Source: an uncultured Paracoccaceae bacterium
GTDB lineage: Bacteria > Pseudomonadota > Alphaproteobacteria > Rhodobacterales > Rhodobacteraceae
Reading direction: 5' to 3'
DNA length: 64,000 nt
Assembly (NCBI GenBank): GCA_937864535.1
Contig: CALMJS010000018.1
Span: forward strand, 248,001-312,000
Position 1 is the stretch's first letter; each line of letters begins with the position of its first letter. Shown piece after piece: positions 51,536 through 59,293 of the stretch. A model generated the notes under the pieces. That model had not been told where the DNA came from. It saw nothing but the letters and a program-made list of their open reading frames with translations, and made no database searches. The translations under genes were made by a program, and so were the position numbers.

Positions 51536-52774
51536 ATGGGGCGAATTGCGCGAATGACGGGTCAGGATCAGGGCGGAGTGCGGCGTCGGAGGGTGTTTTA
51601 CATTCCCGGTTATGATCCGATTCATCCCCGGCGGTATCGCGAACTCTATCGCAAAGAGGGCGCGGAGCAGGCGGCGATCTCTGGCTATGACCTGAGCCTG
51701 ACGCCGAAAACCACCTCGGGTCCCTATGGCTGGCATGTGACCGGTACCATGGAGCAGGCCATATGCGACACGGATTTCGACGTGTTGGTCTGGTCCGACA
51801 TCGTGCGCGATAGCATGTCCCAATCCATCGCCGCGACCTACGGTCAATTGATCCGTACCGCGTGGGAATACATCTCCTCCGGCGCGCTGTTCCGTCTGAT
51901 GCGCCTGCGCAAGGGACCGGTGATTGCCGCGCTCTATCCGGTGGGGATGCTGCTGTTGCAGGCTGTATTGGCGCTGATGGTGGTTGTGGTGCCGACCTTG
52001 ATCGGGACAAAAATCGCACCATGGGCCGGAGCGGTCGGTTTTGGTGTCGGAACGCTCTGCGCGACGCGGTTGCTAAAATGGTTCAAATCCAAGGACGGCA
52101 AGTTTTTCGCCTATTACCTCATGCACGACTATGCCTACTCTGCGCGTTGGCGCGGGGCCAATCCGGTAGCTCTGGAACGCAGGATGGCAGAGTTTGGCGA
52201 TCAGATCGCTGCTGCCCTTTCTGGTCCCTATGACGAGGTGCTGATCGTTGGCCATTCGTCCGGGGCACATCTGGGCGTGTCGATCTTGGCCGATCTGATC
52301 CGTGCGGATCGCGTGCCAGCCCAAGGTCCCGTGCTGTCGTTCCTGTCGCTGGGGCAGGTGGTGCCGATGGTGTCGTTCCTGCGGGACGCATGGCGGCTGC
52401 GGGCGGATCTGGCGTTCCTGAGTACGTCAGATCGTCTGACATGGGTCGATGTGACGGCGCCGGGCGATGGCTGCGCCTTTGCGCTCTGTGATCCGGTGGC
52501 GGTTTCTGGCGTCGCAACGGCAGGCCAGAAATGGCCCTTGGTGATCTCGGCGGCCTTTACACAATCGCTGTCGCCCGAGCGCTGGCAGGCGCTGCGCTGG
52601 CGATTTTTTAGGCTGCATTTTCAGTATCTATGCGCCTTTGATCGACCCAAGGACTATGACTATTTCCGGATCACTGCCGGTCCTGTAACCCTCTGGGATC
52701 GGTTTCGGGATCGCCCCGCTTCGCCCAGCCGGATCAGGAAGCCTGTGAACCGCTATCGCTCGGTGCAGCCATGA
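51536..52774 (+). CDS. Alpha/beta-hydrolase-like membrane protein
   Basis: A 412-residue protein with an alpha/beta-hydrolase nucleophile elbow GHSSGAHLG at about residue 242 and an N-terminal strand VFYIPGYDPIHPRRY. Two membrane helices lie in the middle (about 130-175; YPVGMLLLQAVLALMVVVVP). The catalytic Asp and His are not obvious. I do not recognise the family. Its stop overlaps the P450 start by four bases, so the two are translationally coupled and probably act on the same lipid-like substrate. The start could also be the ATG at 51554. Confidence 0.75.
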   Translation: MGRIARMTGQDQGGVRRRRVFYIPGYDPIHPRRYRELYRKEGAEQAAISGYDLSLTPKTTSGPYGWHVTGTMEQAICDTDFDVLVWSDIVRDSMSQSIAATYGQLIRTAWEYISSGALFRLMRLRKGPVIAALYPVGMLLLQAVLALMVVVVPTLIGTKIAPWAGAVGFGVGTLCATRLLKWFKSKDGKFFAYYLMHDYAYSARWRGANPVALERRMAEFGDQIAAALSGPYDEVLIVGHSSGAHLGVSILADLIRADRVPAQGPVLSFLSLGQVVPMVSFLRDAWRLRADLAFLSTSDRLTWVDVTAPGDGCAFALCDPVAVSGVATAGQKWPLVISAAFTQSLSPERWQALRWRFFRLHFQYLCAFDRPKDYDYFRITAGPVTLWDRFRDRPASPSRIRKPVNRYRSVQP

Positions 52775-54150
52775 CCCCCCCCAAACCGCAGGCGCGTGCG
52801 GATCAGGTGTCGCTCTGGGGATACTTGCGGCTGTTTCGGCGCGACATCCTTTCGGCGCAGCCTGCGCGGCTCTATCGGGCATGGATGGCCGAGTTCCGCA
52901 CGCCGTTTTTCCGCAGCTATCTGTGCAATGATCCGGAACTGGTGCGGCGCGTGCTGAATGATCAGCCCGACGATTTCCCCAAGAGCGACCGGATCAGCCG
53001 TGGTCTGAGGCCGCTATTGGGGGACTCGGTGTTCCTGACCAATGGCGAGCAGTGGAAACAACAGCGCCGGATTATTGACCCCGCGTTCGAGGGCGGGCGG
53101 CTGAGAGATACGTTTTCCGCGATGTGGGACGCATCCTTGGCGGCAGTAGAGCGATTGGGTGCCACAAACGGGCCGACCGAGATCGAACAGATCACCAGTC
53201 ACGCGGCGGCAGATGTGATTTTCCGTACGCTGTTTTCGGTCCCGATCGAGGATGCGCTGGCCTCTCGGGTATTTACCGAGTTTCAGGCGCACCAGCGCAG
53301 CCAACCGATTTTGAACCTCGCCACGGTGATCGGGCCAAAATGGTTGCCACGACTGTTTCGGCGCGAAACGACGGTCACGGCGCGGCGGATACGCCGGTTG
53401 ATCTCCAGAATGGTGCACGAGCGCCAAGACCAAATTGATCGCGGCACAGCGCCAGACGATCTGGCGACCAAGATCATGACCACCGCCGATCCGCTGACCG
53501 GGCAACGGTTTTCCGAACGTGAAATGGTCGATCAGGTGGCGATTTTCTTCCTCGCGGGGCATGAAACCAGCGCCTCGGCCCTCGCGTGGGCGCTATATCT
53601 GTTAGCGACGCATCCAGAGTGGCAGGACCGGGTCGCCGCAGAATCGCAGACGCTCTTGCCAGAGTTTGGCGCGGTATCGGGCCTGAAAGTCACCCGTGAT
53701 GTGTTTCGGGAAACTCTGCGGCTCTATCCGCCTGTGCCGATGATGGTGCGGGAAACCACCTGTCCGCACCAGTTTCGGGATCGCGACATTCCGAAGGGCG
53801 CGCAAATTGTGCTGTCGCCGTGGCACCTGCATCGGCACGAACGGATTTGGTCCGCACCGGACGATTTCGATCCCGGCCGCTGGCAGACCGAAGAGGGGCG
53901 CAGTTGTGCCCGCGACGCGTTTATTCCGTTTTCTTCTGGGCCGCGCGTTTGTACCGGGGCAGGGTTCGCGATGATCGAGGGGCCGCTACTGCTGGCGCAG
54001 TTGGTCCGGGCCTATCGGTTTGACGCGATAGCGGACCGCGTTCCGGTGCCGCAGGCGCATTTGACGGTCAGGGCCGCTGACGGCATCTGGTTATCCGTCA
54101 CGCCCCGCGCGGGACTGATATCGGGTCAAGAGCCAGACGCGGATCGCTGA
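52771..54150 (+). CDS. Cytochrome P450
   Basis: A 459-residue P450 with all signatures: I-helix oxygen-binding AGHETSA, ExxR in the K helix (ETLR), and the heme loop FSSGPRVCTGAGFA with the ligand Cys at residue 394. It looks like the CYP4/CYP102-like fatty-acid or terpenoid hydroxylase branch rather than the class I camphor type. No ferredoxin or reductase gene is adjacent. It is coupled to the upstream hydrolase-like gene, suggesting a hydroxylation-plus-hydrolysis step. The last 60 bp overlap the convergent RHH gene. Confidence 0.93.
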   Translation: MTPPKPQARADQVSLWGYLRLFRRDILSAQPARLYRAWMAEFRTPFFRSYLCNDPELVRRVLNDQPDDFPKSDRISRGLRPLLGDSVFLTNGEQWKQQRRIIDPAFEGGRLRDTFSAMWDASLAAVERLGATNGPTEIEQITSHAAADVIFRTLFSVPIEDALASRVFTEFQAHQRSQPILNLATVIGPKWLPRLFRRETTVTARRIRRLISRMVHERQDQIDRGTAPDDLATKIMTTADPLTGQRFSEREMVDQVAIFFLAGHETSASALAWALYLLATHPEWQDRVAAESQTLLPEFGAVSGLKVTRDVFRETLRLYPPVPMMVRETTCPHQFRDRDIPKGAQIVLSPWHLHRHERIWSAPDDFDPGRWQTEEGRSCARDAFIPFSSGPRVCTGAGFAMIEGPLLLAQLVRAYRFDAIADRVPVPQAHLTVRAADGIWLSVTPRAGLISGQEPDADR

Positions 54151-54321
54151 CGCGAGGCCGATATCCCCCCGACTTTCGTCGATTTCGGCGGCGAGTTCGT
54201 TGATCGCCTTGCCCATCGCGTCGGCTTCTGTGCGAAAGGCTGCCCAGAATTCCGGCTCTAGCGACACCGACGTGCGATGCCCCCGCAATGTCAGAGAATG
54301 TTTGACCGGTCTGAGGGTCAT
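54091..54321 (-). CDS. Ribbon-helix-helix protein (RHH_4)
   Basis: A 76-residue RHH_4-type protein (PVKHSLTLRGHRTSVSLEPEFW; INELAAEIDESRGDIGLASAIR). These small proteins are common in Alphaproteobacteria and probably bind DNA, but targets are unknown. The start overlaps the DUF4169 stop by four bases (ATGA), so the pair is coupled. It overlaps the end of the convergent P450 gene by 60 bp. Confidence 0.85.
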   Translation of the reverse strand: MTLRPVKHSLTLRGHRTSVSLEPEFWAAFRTEADAMGKAINELAAEIDESRGDIGLASAIRVWLLTRYQSRAGRDG

Positions 54322-54497
54322 TCGTCTTCGAATTTGGCGTTGTCGAGCGTTTTGCGCATCAGGTCCTGACGCGACGCTTCCAACAGCCTCTGGGCCTTGG
54401 TGCGGCCGAATTTGACGGCATTCGCATCGGCTTGCGCCTTGTCCTCGGCGCGGGTTTTCTCTTTGCGGAATTTGTTCAGGTTCACGATGTCCGACAT
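54318..54497 (-). CDS. DUF4169 protein (59 aa)
   Basis: A 59-residue basic, helical protein: MSDIVNLNKFRKEKTRAEDK, then NAVKFGRTKAQRLLEASRQD and a tail ending KFEDE. This matches DUF4169, a small family found beside RHH_4 genes in Rhodobacteraceae; the function is unknown. It is too short for many gene finders. It overlaps the RHH gene start by four bases. Confidence 0.85.
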   Translation of the reverse strand: MSDIVNLNKFRKEKTRAEDKAQADANAVKFGRTKAQRLLEASRQDLMRKTLDNAKFEDE

Positions 54498-54622
54498 GGC
54501 GGCGCACTCCGTATAGGTGAAAGTCCTGAGTATCCCAAGGCTTGGGATTGTGCCAATCCCGTTTGCGTGTGGCCTATCGACAACGGGCCGCCCCTGTTGG
54601 AACGGCCCGGTCTGCGGTTTGA

Positions 54623-56017
54623 TTAGCCCTTGGGGCCGATCATGTCTTCGGGACGCACGATCCGGTCAAAGGTTTCAGCATCGACAAAGCCGAGCGCGAT
54701 CGCCTCTTCTTTGAGGGTGGTGCCGTTCTTATGCGCGGTCTTGGCGACCTTGGTCGCGTTGTCATAGCCGATGGTGGGGGCCAGCGCCGTCACCAGCATC
54801 AGCGATTCCTTCATCAGCTTGTCGATGCGGGCGACGTTCGCCTGCGTGCCAACAACCATGTTGTCGGTAAAGGCCGAAGCCGAGTCGCCCAAGAGCTGCA
54901 TGGATTGCAGCACGTTGTAGGACATCATCGGGTTATAGACGTTCAGTTCAAAGTGACCCTGCGAGCCAGCAAAGCCGACAGCGGCGTCATTGCCCATGAC
55001 ATGTGCGCAGACCATGGTCAGCGCTTCGGCCTGAGTCGGGTTCACCTTGCCCGGCATGATCGACGAGCCGGGTTCGTTTTCCGGCAGGATCAATTCGCCC
55101 AGACCCGAGCGCGGACCAGAGCCCAACAGGCGCATGTCGTTGGCGATCTTGAACAGCGAACCGGCAACGGTTTTCAACGCGCCCGAGAACATGACCATCG
55201 CGTCATGCGCGGCCAGTGCTTCGAACTTGTTCGGGGCGGTGACAAAGGGCAGGCCGGTGATGTTGGCGATTTCCGCCGCCACGTTTTCGGCAAAGCCCTT
55301 GCGAGTGTTCAGGCCGGTGCCGACAGCGGTGCCGCCCTGCGCCAGCTCATAGATATCCGGCAGGCACATTTCGACCCGCTTGATCCCCTGAGCGACCTGA
55401 TGGGCGTAGCCGCCGAATTCCTGACCCAGCGTCAGCGGGGTCGCGTCCTGTGTGTGGGTGCGGCCGATCTTGATGATGTCCTTGAATTCTTCGGACTTGG
55501 CAACCAGCGCGGCGTGCAGCTTGCGCAGACCGGGCAGCAGGACATCGCGGGCCTGCATGCCGATGGCAACGTGCATCGCGGTCGGGAAGGTGTCGTTCGA
55601 CGACTGGCCCATGTTGCAGTGGTCATTCGGGTGGACGGGCTTTTTGCTGCCCATCACGCCGCCCAGAATTTCGATGGCGCGGTTCGAAATGACTTCGTTG
55701 GCGTTCATGTTCGACTGGGTGCCGGACCCGGTCTGCCAGACGACCAGAGGGAAGTTGTCGTCGAATTTGCCCTCGATCACTTCGGTCGCAGCGGCCTGAA
55801 TCGCCTTGGACAGGTCCGCGTCCAGATCGCCAAAGCCCTGGTTCACGATGGCGGCGGCCTTTTTCACCACGCCGAGGGCGCGGATGATCGGCACGGGCTG
55901 CTTTTCCCAACCAATCGGGAAGTTGATGATCGAACGCTGTGTCTGAGCGCCCCAGTACTTGTCTGCGGGAACTTCGAGCGGGCCAAAGCTGTCGGTTTCG
56001 GTGCGGGTTGCGGTCAT
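54623..56017 (-). CDS. fumC: Fumarate hydratase class II
   Basis: A 464-residue TCA-cycle enzyme (EC 4.2.1.2). It shows the signature [11 protein letters not shown], the catalytic region [12 protein letters not shown] and [14 protein letters not shown]. It is Fe-S independent. A near-perfect inverted repeat lies 58 bp upstream of its start (56075-56098). Confidence 0.97.
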   Translation of the reverse strand: MTATRTETDSFGPLEVPADKYWGAQTQRSIINFPIGWEKQPVPIIRALGVVKKAAAIVNQGFGDLDADLSKAIQAAATEVIEGKFDDNFPLVVWQTGSGTQSNMNANEVISNRAIEILGGVMGSKKPVHPNDHCNMGQSSNDTFPTAMHVAIGMQARDVLLPGLRKLHAALVAKSEEFKDIIKIGRTHTQDATPLTLGQEFGGYAHQVAQGIKRVEMCLPDIYELAQGGTAVGTGLNTRKGFAENVAAEIANITGLPFVTAPNKFEALAAHDAMVMFSGALKTVAGSLFKIANDMRLLGSGPRSGLGELILPENEPGSSIMPGKVNPTQAEALTMVCAHVMGNDAAVGFAGSQGHFELNVYNPMMSYNVLQSMQLLGDSASAFTDNMVVGTQANVARIDKLMKESLMLVTALAPTIGYDNATKVAKTAHKNGTTLKEEAIALGFVDAETFDRIVRPEDMIGPKG

Positions 56018-56074
56018 CTGGACTCTCCCTGTTACGCGTTGGGGTTTTCATACCCAAGTTACAGGGGAAATCAA

Positions 56075-56098
56075 TGCGGCATACCGATGTATACCGCA
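56075..56098. promoter_or_regulatory. Inverted repeat upstream of fumC
   Basis: TGCGGCATAC-CGAT-GTATACCGCA forms 10-bp arms with one mismatch. It lies in the 106-bp gap between sspB and fumC, where a fumC promoter is expected. It resembles a GntR-type dyad, but no regulator can be named. Confidence 0.35.
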
Positions 56099-56123
56099 TG
56101 AGATCGCTAACAGTTTCGCTATT

Positions 56124-56606
56124 TTATTTGCGGAACTTGTCCAGGCTGACGACTTCGGCCTCGCGGCGCGGCGCCGGTTCGTCCTTGGACACGGTTTCGG
56201 GCTGGCTGTCATCGCCGTCCGGATCGTCGTCACCGTCGTCGTCGTCGTCGTCGATCTGGGTTTCGAACCGCAGGCCGAATTCGACCGAGGGATCGACAAA
56301 GGTGCGAATGGCGTCGAACGGGATATAGAGCGGTTCGGGCTTGTCGCCAAAATTCAACACAACGCTAAAGCCTTCGTCGGTGACCTCTAGCCCCTGAAAC
56401 CAGTGTTCCAGCACGATGGTCATGTCTTCGGGATAGCGATCCGCCAGCCAGTCCGCCAATTCGGCATCCGGATGCTGGGTGTTGAAGGTGATAAAGAAGT
56501 GATGATTGCCCGGCAGACCGTCTGTCGCCACGCGGGTCAGGACCTTTTGGATCAGGCCCCGCATCGCGTCGTGCATCAAATTTCCGTAGTCGATCGAACG
56601 GCTCAA
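56124..56606 (-). CDS. sspB: ClpXP adaptor SspB (alpha type)
   Basis: A 160-residue protein of the SspB-alpha family, the alphaproteobacterial counterpart of SspB. It binds ssrA-tagged proteins and delivers them to ClpXP. The core (about 8-118) holds HHFFITFNTQHPDA and the C-terminus ends AEVVSLDKFRK, the ClpX-binding tail (Val-Val-Ser-Leu-Asp pattern), after an acidic linker. The ssrA gene lies 1.7 kb away. Confidence 0.9.
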   Translation of the reverse strand: MSRSIDYGNLMHDAMRGLIQKVLTRVATDGLPGNHHFFITFNTQHPDAELADWLADRYPEDMTIVLEHWFQGLEVTDEGFSVVLNFGDKPEPLYIPFDAIRTFVDPSVEFGLRFETQIDDDDDDGDDDPDGDDSQPETVSKDEPAPRREAEVVSLDKFRK

Positions 56607-56963
56607 GGTCGGTCCTTTCGCATTTTCTTCAGCATAGGCTATTCCGGACCGGTGGAAAGGGGAACCTCAAATCCACCCGTTGGATACCCCTGCGACCAAT
56701 AGGGCAACTGGACCCGCCCTCGCAAGTGCTGCGGCATAAGGATTGTGAAAAGATGGTCCGGGTCCGCATGTCGCGATGGGGTGGCAAACCCCGCCAGTCA
56801 GAGGCTGGACCTGCCAGAATTGCCTGGATCAACCGCTTTGCCCTAGATCACCTGAAGCGGCCACTCGTTGTCGCAGAGTGCTGATTTTTTGGGCAAATTG
56901 TGGCCGTTGGCCCTGACGGTGCAGAATCAGGGCCCGACCCGTCCAGAGGGGCACGCAGGGCGA
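56607..56963. other. 357-bp gap with no supported gene
   Basis: Both strands have stops or short frames without family-like sequence. A 43-codon plus-strand frame at 56753-56884 is possible. GGGG-7-CCCC (about 56778-56792) and a longer GGTCC/GGACC pairing (about 56757-56813) could form a structured RNA, but no known RNA family was recognised. Confidence 0.5.
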
Positions 56964-57695
56964 TCAGGATTTTGTGATTGTGACCAGACCGCCGGTTTGT
57001 CCTTCCAGCACGCCGTGCTCGGCGCTGGTGGGTTTGACCATCGCCTCCAGCAGTACAGAGGCCGGGGTCCAATAAGGAATGTACCATTCCTGATCGACCT
57101 CTAGGATCAGGACCCGATCTTGGGCAGCGTCATAGGCGCCAATCACGGCCACATGGGGGCCATCCCAATCGCCGGTCACAACACCCTGGTTAAAGTAGAC
57201 CAGAACGGCGGTATCGGCGCTGGCCTCGTTCGCGGCGAGGATGGCGCGGGTGGTGGTCAGGTTGGTCTCATCGGCGGTATCGGGGTGGAACACCTCGACC
57301 GTGACGGGGAGCTTGACAAAGGCAAAGGCGTCGGTGGTAAAGCTGACAAGCTGGTCAAAGGTGACCCCGTCGCCGCCCTCCGCCGAGAGCGTTGCCCAGT
57401 CGGCGTTGCCCATCTCCTCTAGCAGGCCCGGCTGGGTCCAGACCGTTTCCGAGGCCCATTCCGGCAATCCCGACAACCCGTTCACGACGGCGGTGACGCT
57501 GGCGATGGAACAGGCAGAAGTGGTGAACTGCGGTTTGACAAAGGGTGACAACGCCCAGAAATCCGGCGCTTCGGCAGATTGCAGATAGCCGTGGTCCCGA
57601 TCCAGTGAGACCGCATTCGGCCCGAGTTTGGCGTAATCCTCTTCGGCCATCGCGGGCGAAGCGGCCAGAAGGGCGAGTAAGGCTAGGGTACGCAT
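56964..57695 (-). CDS. Secreted phytochelatin-synthase-like cysteine peptidase
   Basis: A 243-residue protein with a signal peptide (LLALLAASPAMA-EE). It has the phytochelatin-synthase (papain-like) pattern: catalytic Cys in FTTSACSIASVTAVVNGL, His in GPHVAVIGAYDA and Asp in RVLILEVD. Bacterial members cut glutathione to gamma-Glu-Cys or bind metals, usually without making phytochelatins. Here it should act in the periplasm. Its function is inferred from motif only. Confidence 0.82.
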   Translation of the reverse strand: MRTLALLALLAASPAMAEEDYAKLGPNAVSLDRDHGYLQSAEAPDFWALSPFVKPQFTTSACSIASVTAVVNGLSGLPEWASETVWTQPGLLEEMGNADWATLSAEGGDGVTFDQLVSFTTDAFAFVKLPVTVEVFHPDTADETNLTTTRAILAANEASADTAVLVYFNQGVVTGDWDGPHVAVIGAYDAAQDRVLILEVDQEWYIPYWTPASVLLEAMVKPTSAEHGVLEGQTGGLVTITKS

Positions 57696-57848
57696 GGGGA
57701 TTCTCCTTTAGGTTCAGTTAAATGTTAATTTGTGTCGGCTGACGGGTAAAACTTTTCTGCCAAGTGGCGTCATTATTATCCGAAGGGACAGCGAACTGGC
57801 GCGGGGCTTGCAGCAGGTGGCTATTCCCCCGCTCAGTCAGGAGGCAAC

Positions 57849-58262
57849 ATGGCTACACAAGTGAAAAAAGACCCTATCCTAATGAGGTGGACCGCCGGGT
57901 CTTCACTGCTGGTTTTCGCAGTGACCACCTTGTTTTTCGCATTGAAGGCAACGGGCGCGATCAGCGGCCCTGCGGAACGGTCGATCTACACCGGAATCAT
58001 GCAGCAGGCTGCGGTTTTCCGGACGATGGACTATCTGCCGTGGGACCAAACCGCAGCGATCCAGTCGGTTGACGCGACAGAGATGAGCCTTCGTTTGACG
58101 GTGCGTGGGTACGCGCCGTCAGAACCCTATATACGCTCGGGGGTGTGCAACTATCGCAAACTGCGTGATCTGATCGAGACCGGGTCTACCGTGGACGTGA
58201 TTTACCGCCCGATTCCCGGCAATTCCGCCAAGGTGCAGGTCAGCATTACCAGCTGTCGCTAG
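57849..58262 (+). CDS. Membrane-anchored hypothetical protein
   Basis: A 137-residue protein preceded by a near-consensus AGGAGG site. Residues about 14-36 (WTAGSSLLVFAVTTLFFAL) are one membrane helix; the rest looks beta-rich and should be periplasmic, with Cys near VCNYRKL and a C-terminal Cys. I do not recognise a family. It is convergent with the ssrA gene. Confidence 0.7.
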   Translation: MATQVKKDPILMRWTAGSSLLVFAVTTLFFALKATGAISGPAERSIYTGIMQQAAVFRTMDYLPWDQTAAIQSVDATEMSLRLTVRGYAPSEPYIRSGVCNYRKLRDLIETGSTVDVIYRPIPGNSAKVQVSITSCR

Positions 58263-58279
58263 CGGCCGTTGCATATGGA

Positions 58280-58597
58280 GGGAAGTGCAGGTTTCTGTTG
58301 CCAGGTACCTGCGAACCCCGCCTTACGCGGCTAGGCGCAAGGGCTTAGATTTCGGCTTTTCGCACCGCATTAAGCGGCGAGAGCGACCGGAGCACGATTG
58401 TCATTGGCAATTGTACTTTTCGGACCGATAACGGTGGTACCTCACCGAGACAAAGAAATCCTCTTTACACGTTCGTCGATCCTATTTCGGCCCCATCTGC
58501 CCCCAATGAAGGATTTGATGGTGGAGCCGCCGGGTACCGCCCCCGGGTCCGATCCGCTTATTCCAGGCACGTTTATGTCCATAGTTCCCGAGGGAAC
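58280..58597 (-). ncRNA. ssrA: Two-piece (circularly permuted) tmRNA
   Basis: The tmRNA rescues stalled ribosomes by adding a degradation tag. The tag ANDNRAPVALAA plus stop is encoded at 58370-58408 on the minus strand. Gene order on that strand is acceptor piece first, ending in an encoded ACCA (about 58519), a 24-nt spacer, then the coding piece starting GGGGCCG at 58494. GGGGCCG pairs with CGGCTCC across the pieces to form the 7-bp acceptor stem (one G-U). This permuted layout is diagnostic of Alphaproteobacteria. A clear promoter lies upstream. The exact 3' end near 58280 is approximate, set after a GCAGGT/ACCTGC hairpin. Confidence 0.95.
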
Positions 58598-58603
58598 AGC
58601 CCA

Positions 58604-58632
58604 GATATAGTGCGCATCTTGGCCGGTGACAA
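58604..58632 (-). promoter_or_regulatory. Sigma-70 promoter of ssrA
   Basis: On the minus strand TTGTCA (58627-58632) and TATATC (58604-58609) are separated by exactly 17 bp, predicting a start near 58597, just before the acceptor piece hairpin GTTCC/GGAAC. Confidence 0.75.
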
Positions 58633-58734
58633 GCCCGTCGCCCGCCTCCTGCACGGTTGTATTTGACCGCGAGGGTCCGCTTTGCCAAATTTCCGGTAGG
58701 GGAGTGGCGATCGGACGGACGAGCAGGCTGGAAC

Positions 58735-59235
58735 ATGATTTCTGTTAAATATTGCAAGATGATGGCCCATTATAACGAATGGCAGAACACCGGGCTGCGA
58801 AAAATGGTGGTCGAGATGCCCGAGGCCGAGTTGACCACAGATCGCGGCGCGTTCTTTGGGTCGATCCTCGGCACGCTCAATCATCTGCTCTGGGGCGATC
58901 AGATCTGGATGAGCCGGTTTGCCGGACTTGCGGCGCCCGGTCTGTCGATGCGGCAGAGCCCGACCCTGACGCCCAACGTCCACGAATGGTCACGGCAACG
59001 GTTCCTGACCGATGGGGCCATCCGCGAATGGGCCGATCATCTGACAGAGGTTGATCTGGTCGGGTCCCTGACATGGTATTCCGGTGCGGCCGGGGCAGAG
59101 GTCACGCGCCCGTTGGGGCCGCTGATCGTTCACATGTTCAATCATCAGACCCATCATCGCGGGCAGGTGCACGCGATGCTGACCGCAGCGGGACAGGTGC
59201 CCGGTGATACCGACCTGTTTTTGATGCCGACCTAG
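58735..59235 (+). CDS. DinB/YfiT-like metal-dependent four-helix protein
   Basis: A 166-residue DinB-superfamily protein. The three metal His residues are seen in TLNHLLWGDQIW, and in FNHQTHHRGQVHAML near the C-terminus. Family members include thiol transferases with bacillithiol or mycothiol; the substrate here is unknown. It is upstream of a photolyase, but the gap of 58 bp does not prove an operon. Confidence 0.88.
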   Translation: MISVKYCKMMAHYNEWQNTGLRKMVVEMPEAELTTDRGAFFGSILGTLNHLLWGDQIWMSRFAGLAAPGLSMRQSPTLTPNVHEWSRQRFLTDGAIREWADHLTEVDLVGSLTWYSGAAGAEVTRPLGPLIVHMFNHQTHHRGQVHAMLTAAGQVPGDTDLFLMPT

Positions 59236-59293
59236 CGGACAGGCTTGACCTTTGGTGCGACGCGCTAAATCGCAGGGACAAAGCAGAGGTCAC

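Noticed and set aside
54544-54560. GGGATTG-TGC-CAATCCC hairpin near fumC end as its terminator
   Set aside because: Perfect 7-bp stem but no U tract on the fumC strand and about 70 bp beyond the stop.
56753-56884. 43-codon plus-strand frame (MVRVRMSRWGGKPRQSE...)
   Set aside because: AAGGA lies about ten bases upstream, but the sequence matches no family I know and it sits in a region with RNA-like pairing; not enough to call a gene.
58398-58654. Short open frames on both strands before the DinB gene
   Set aside because: They lie inside the ssrA gene, whose tag, acceptor stem and promoter explain the sequence.
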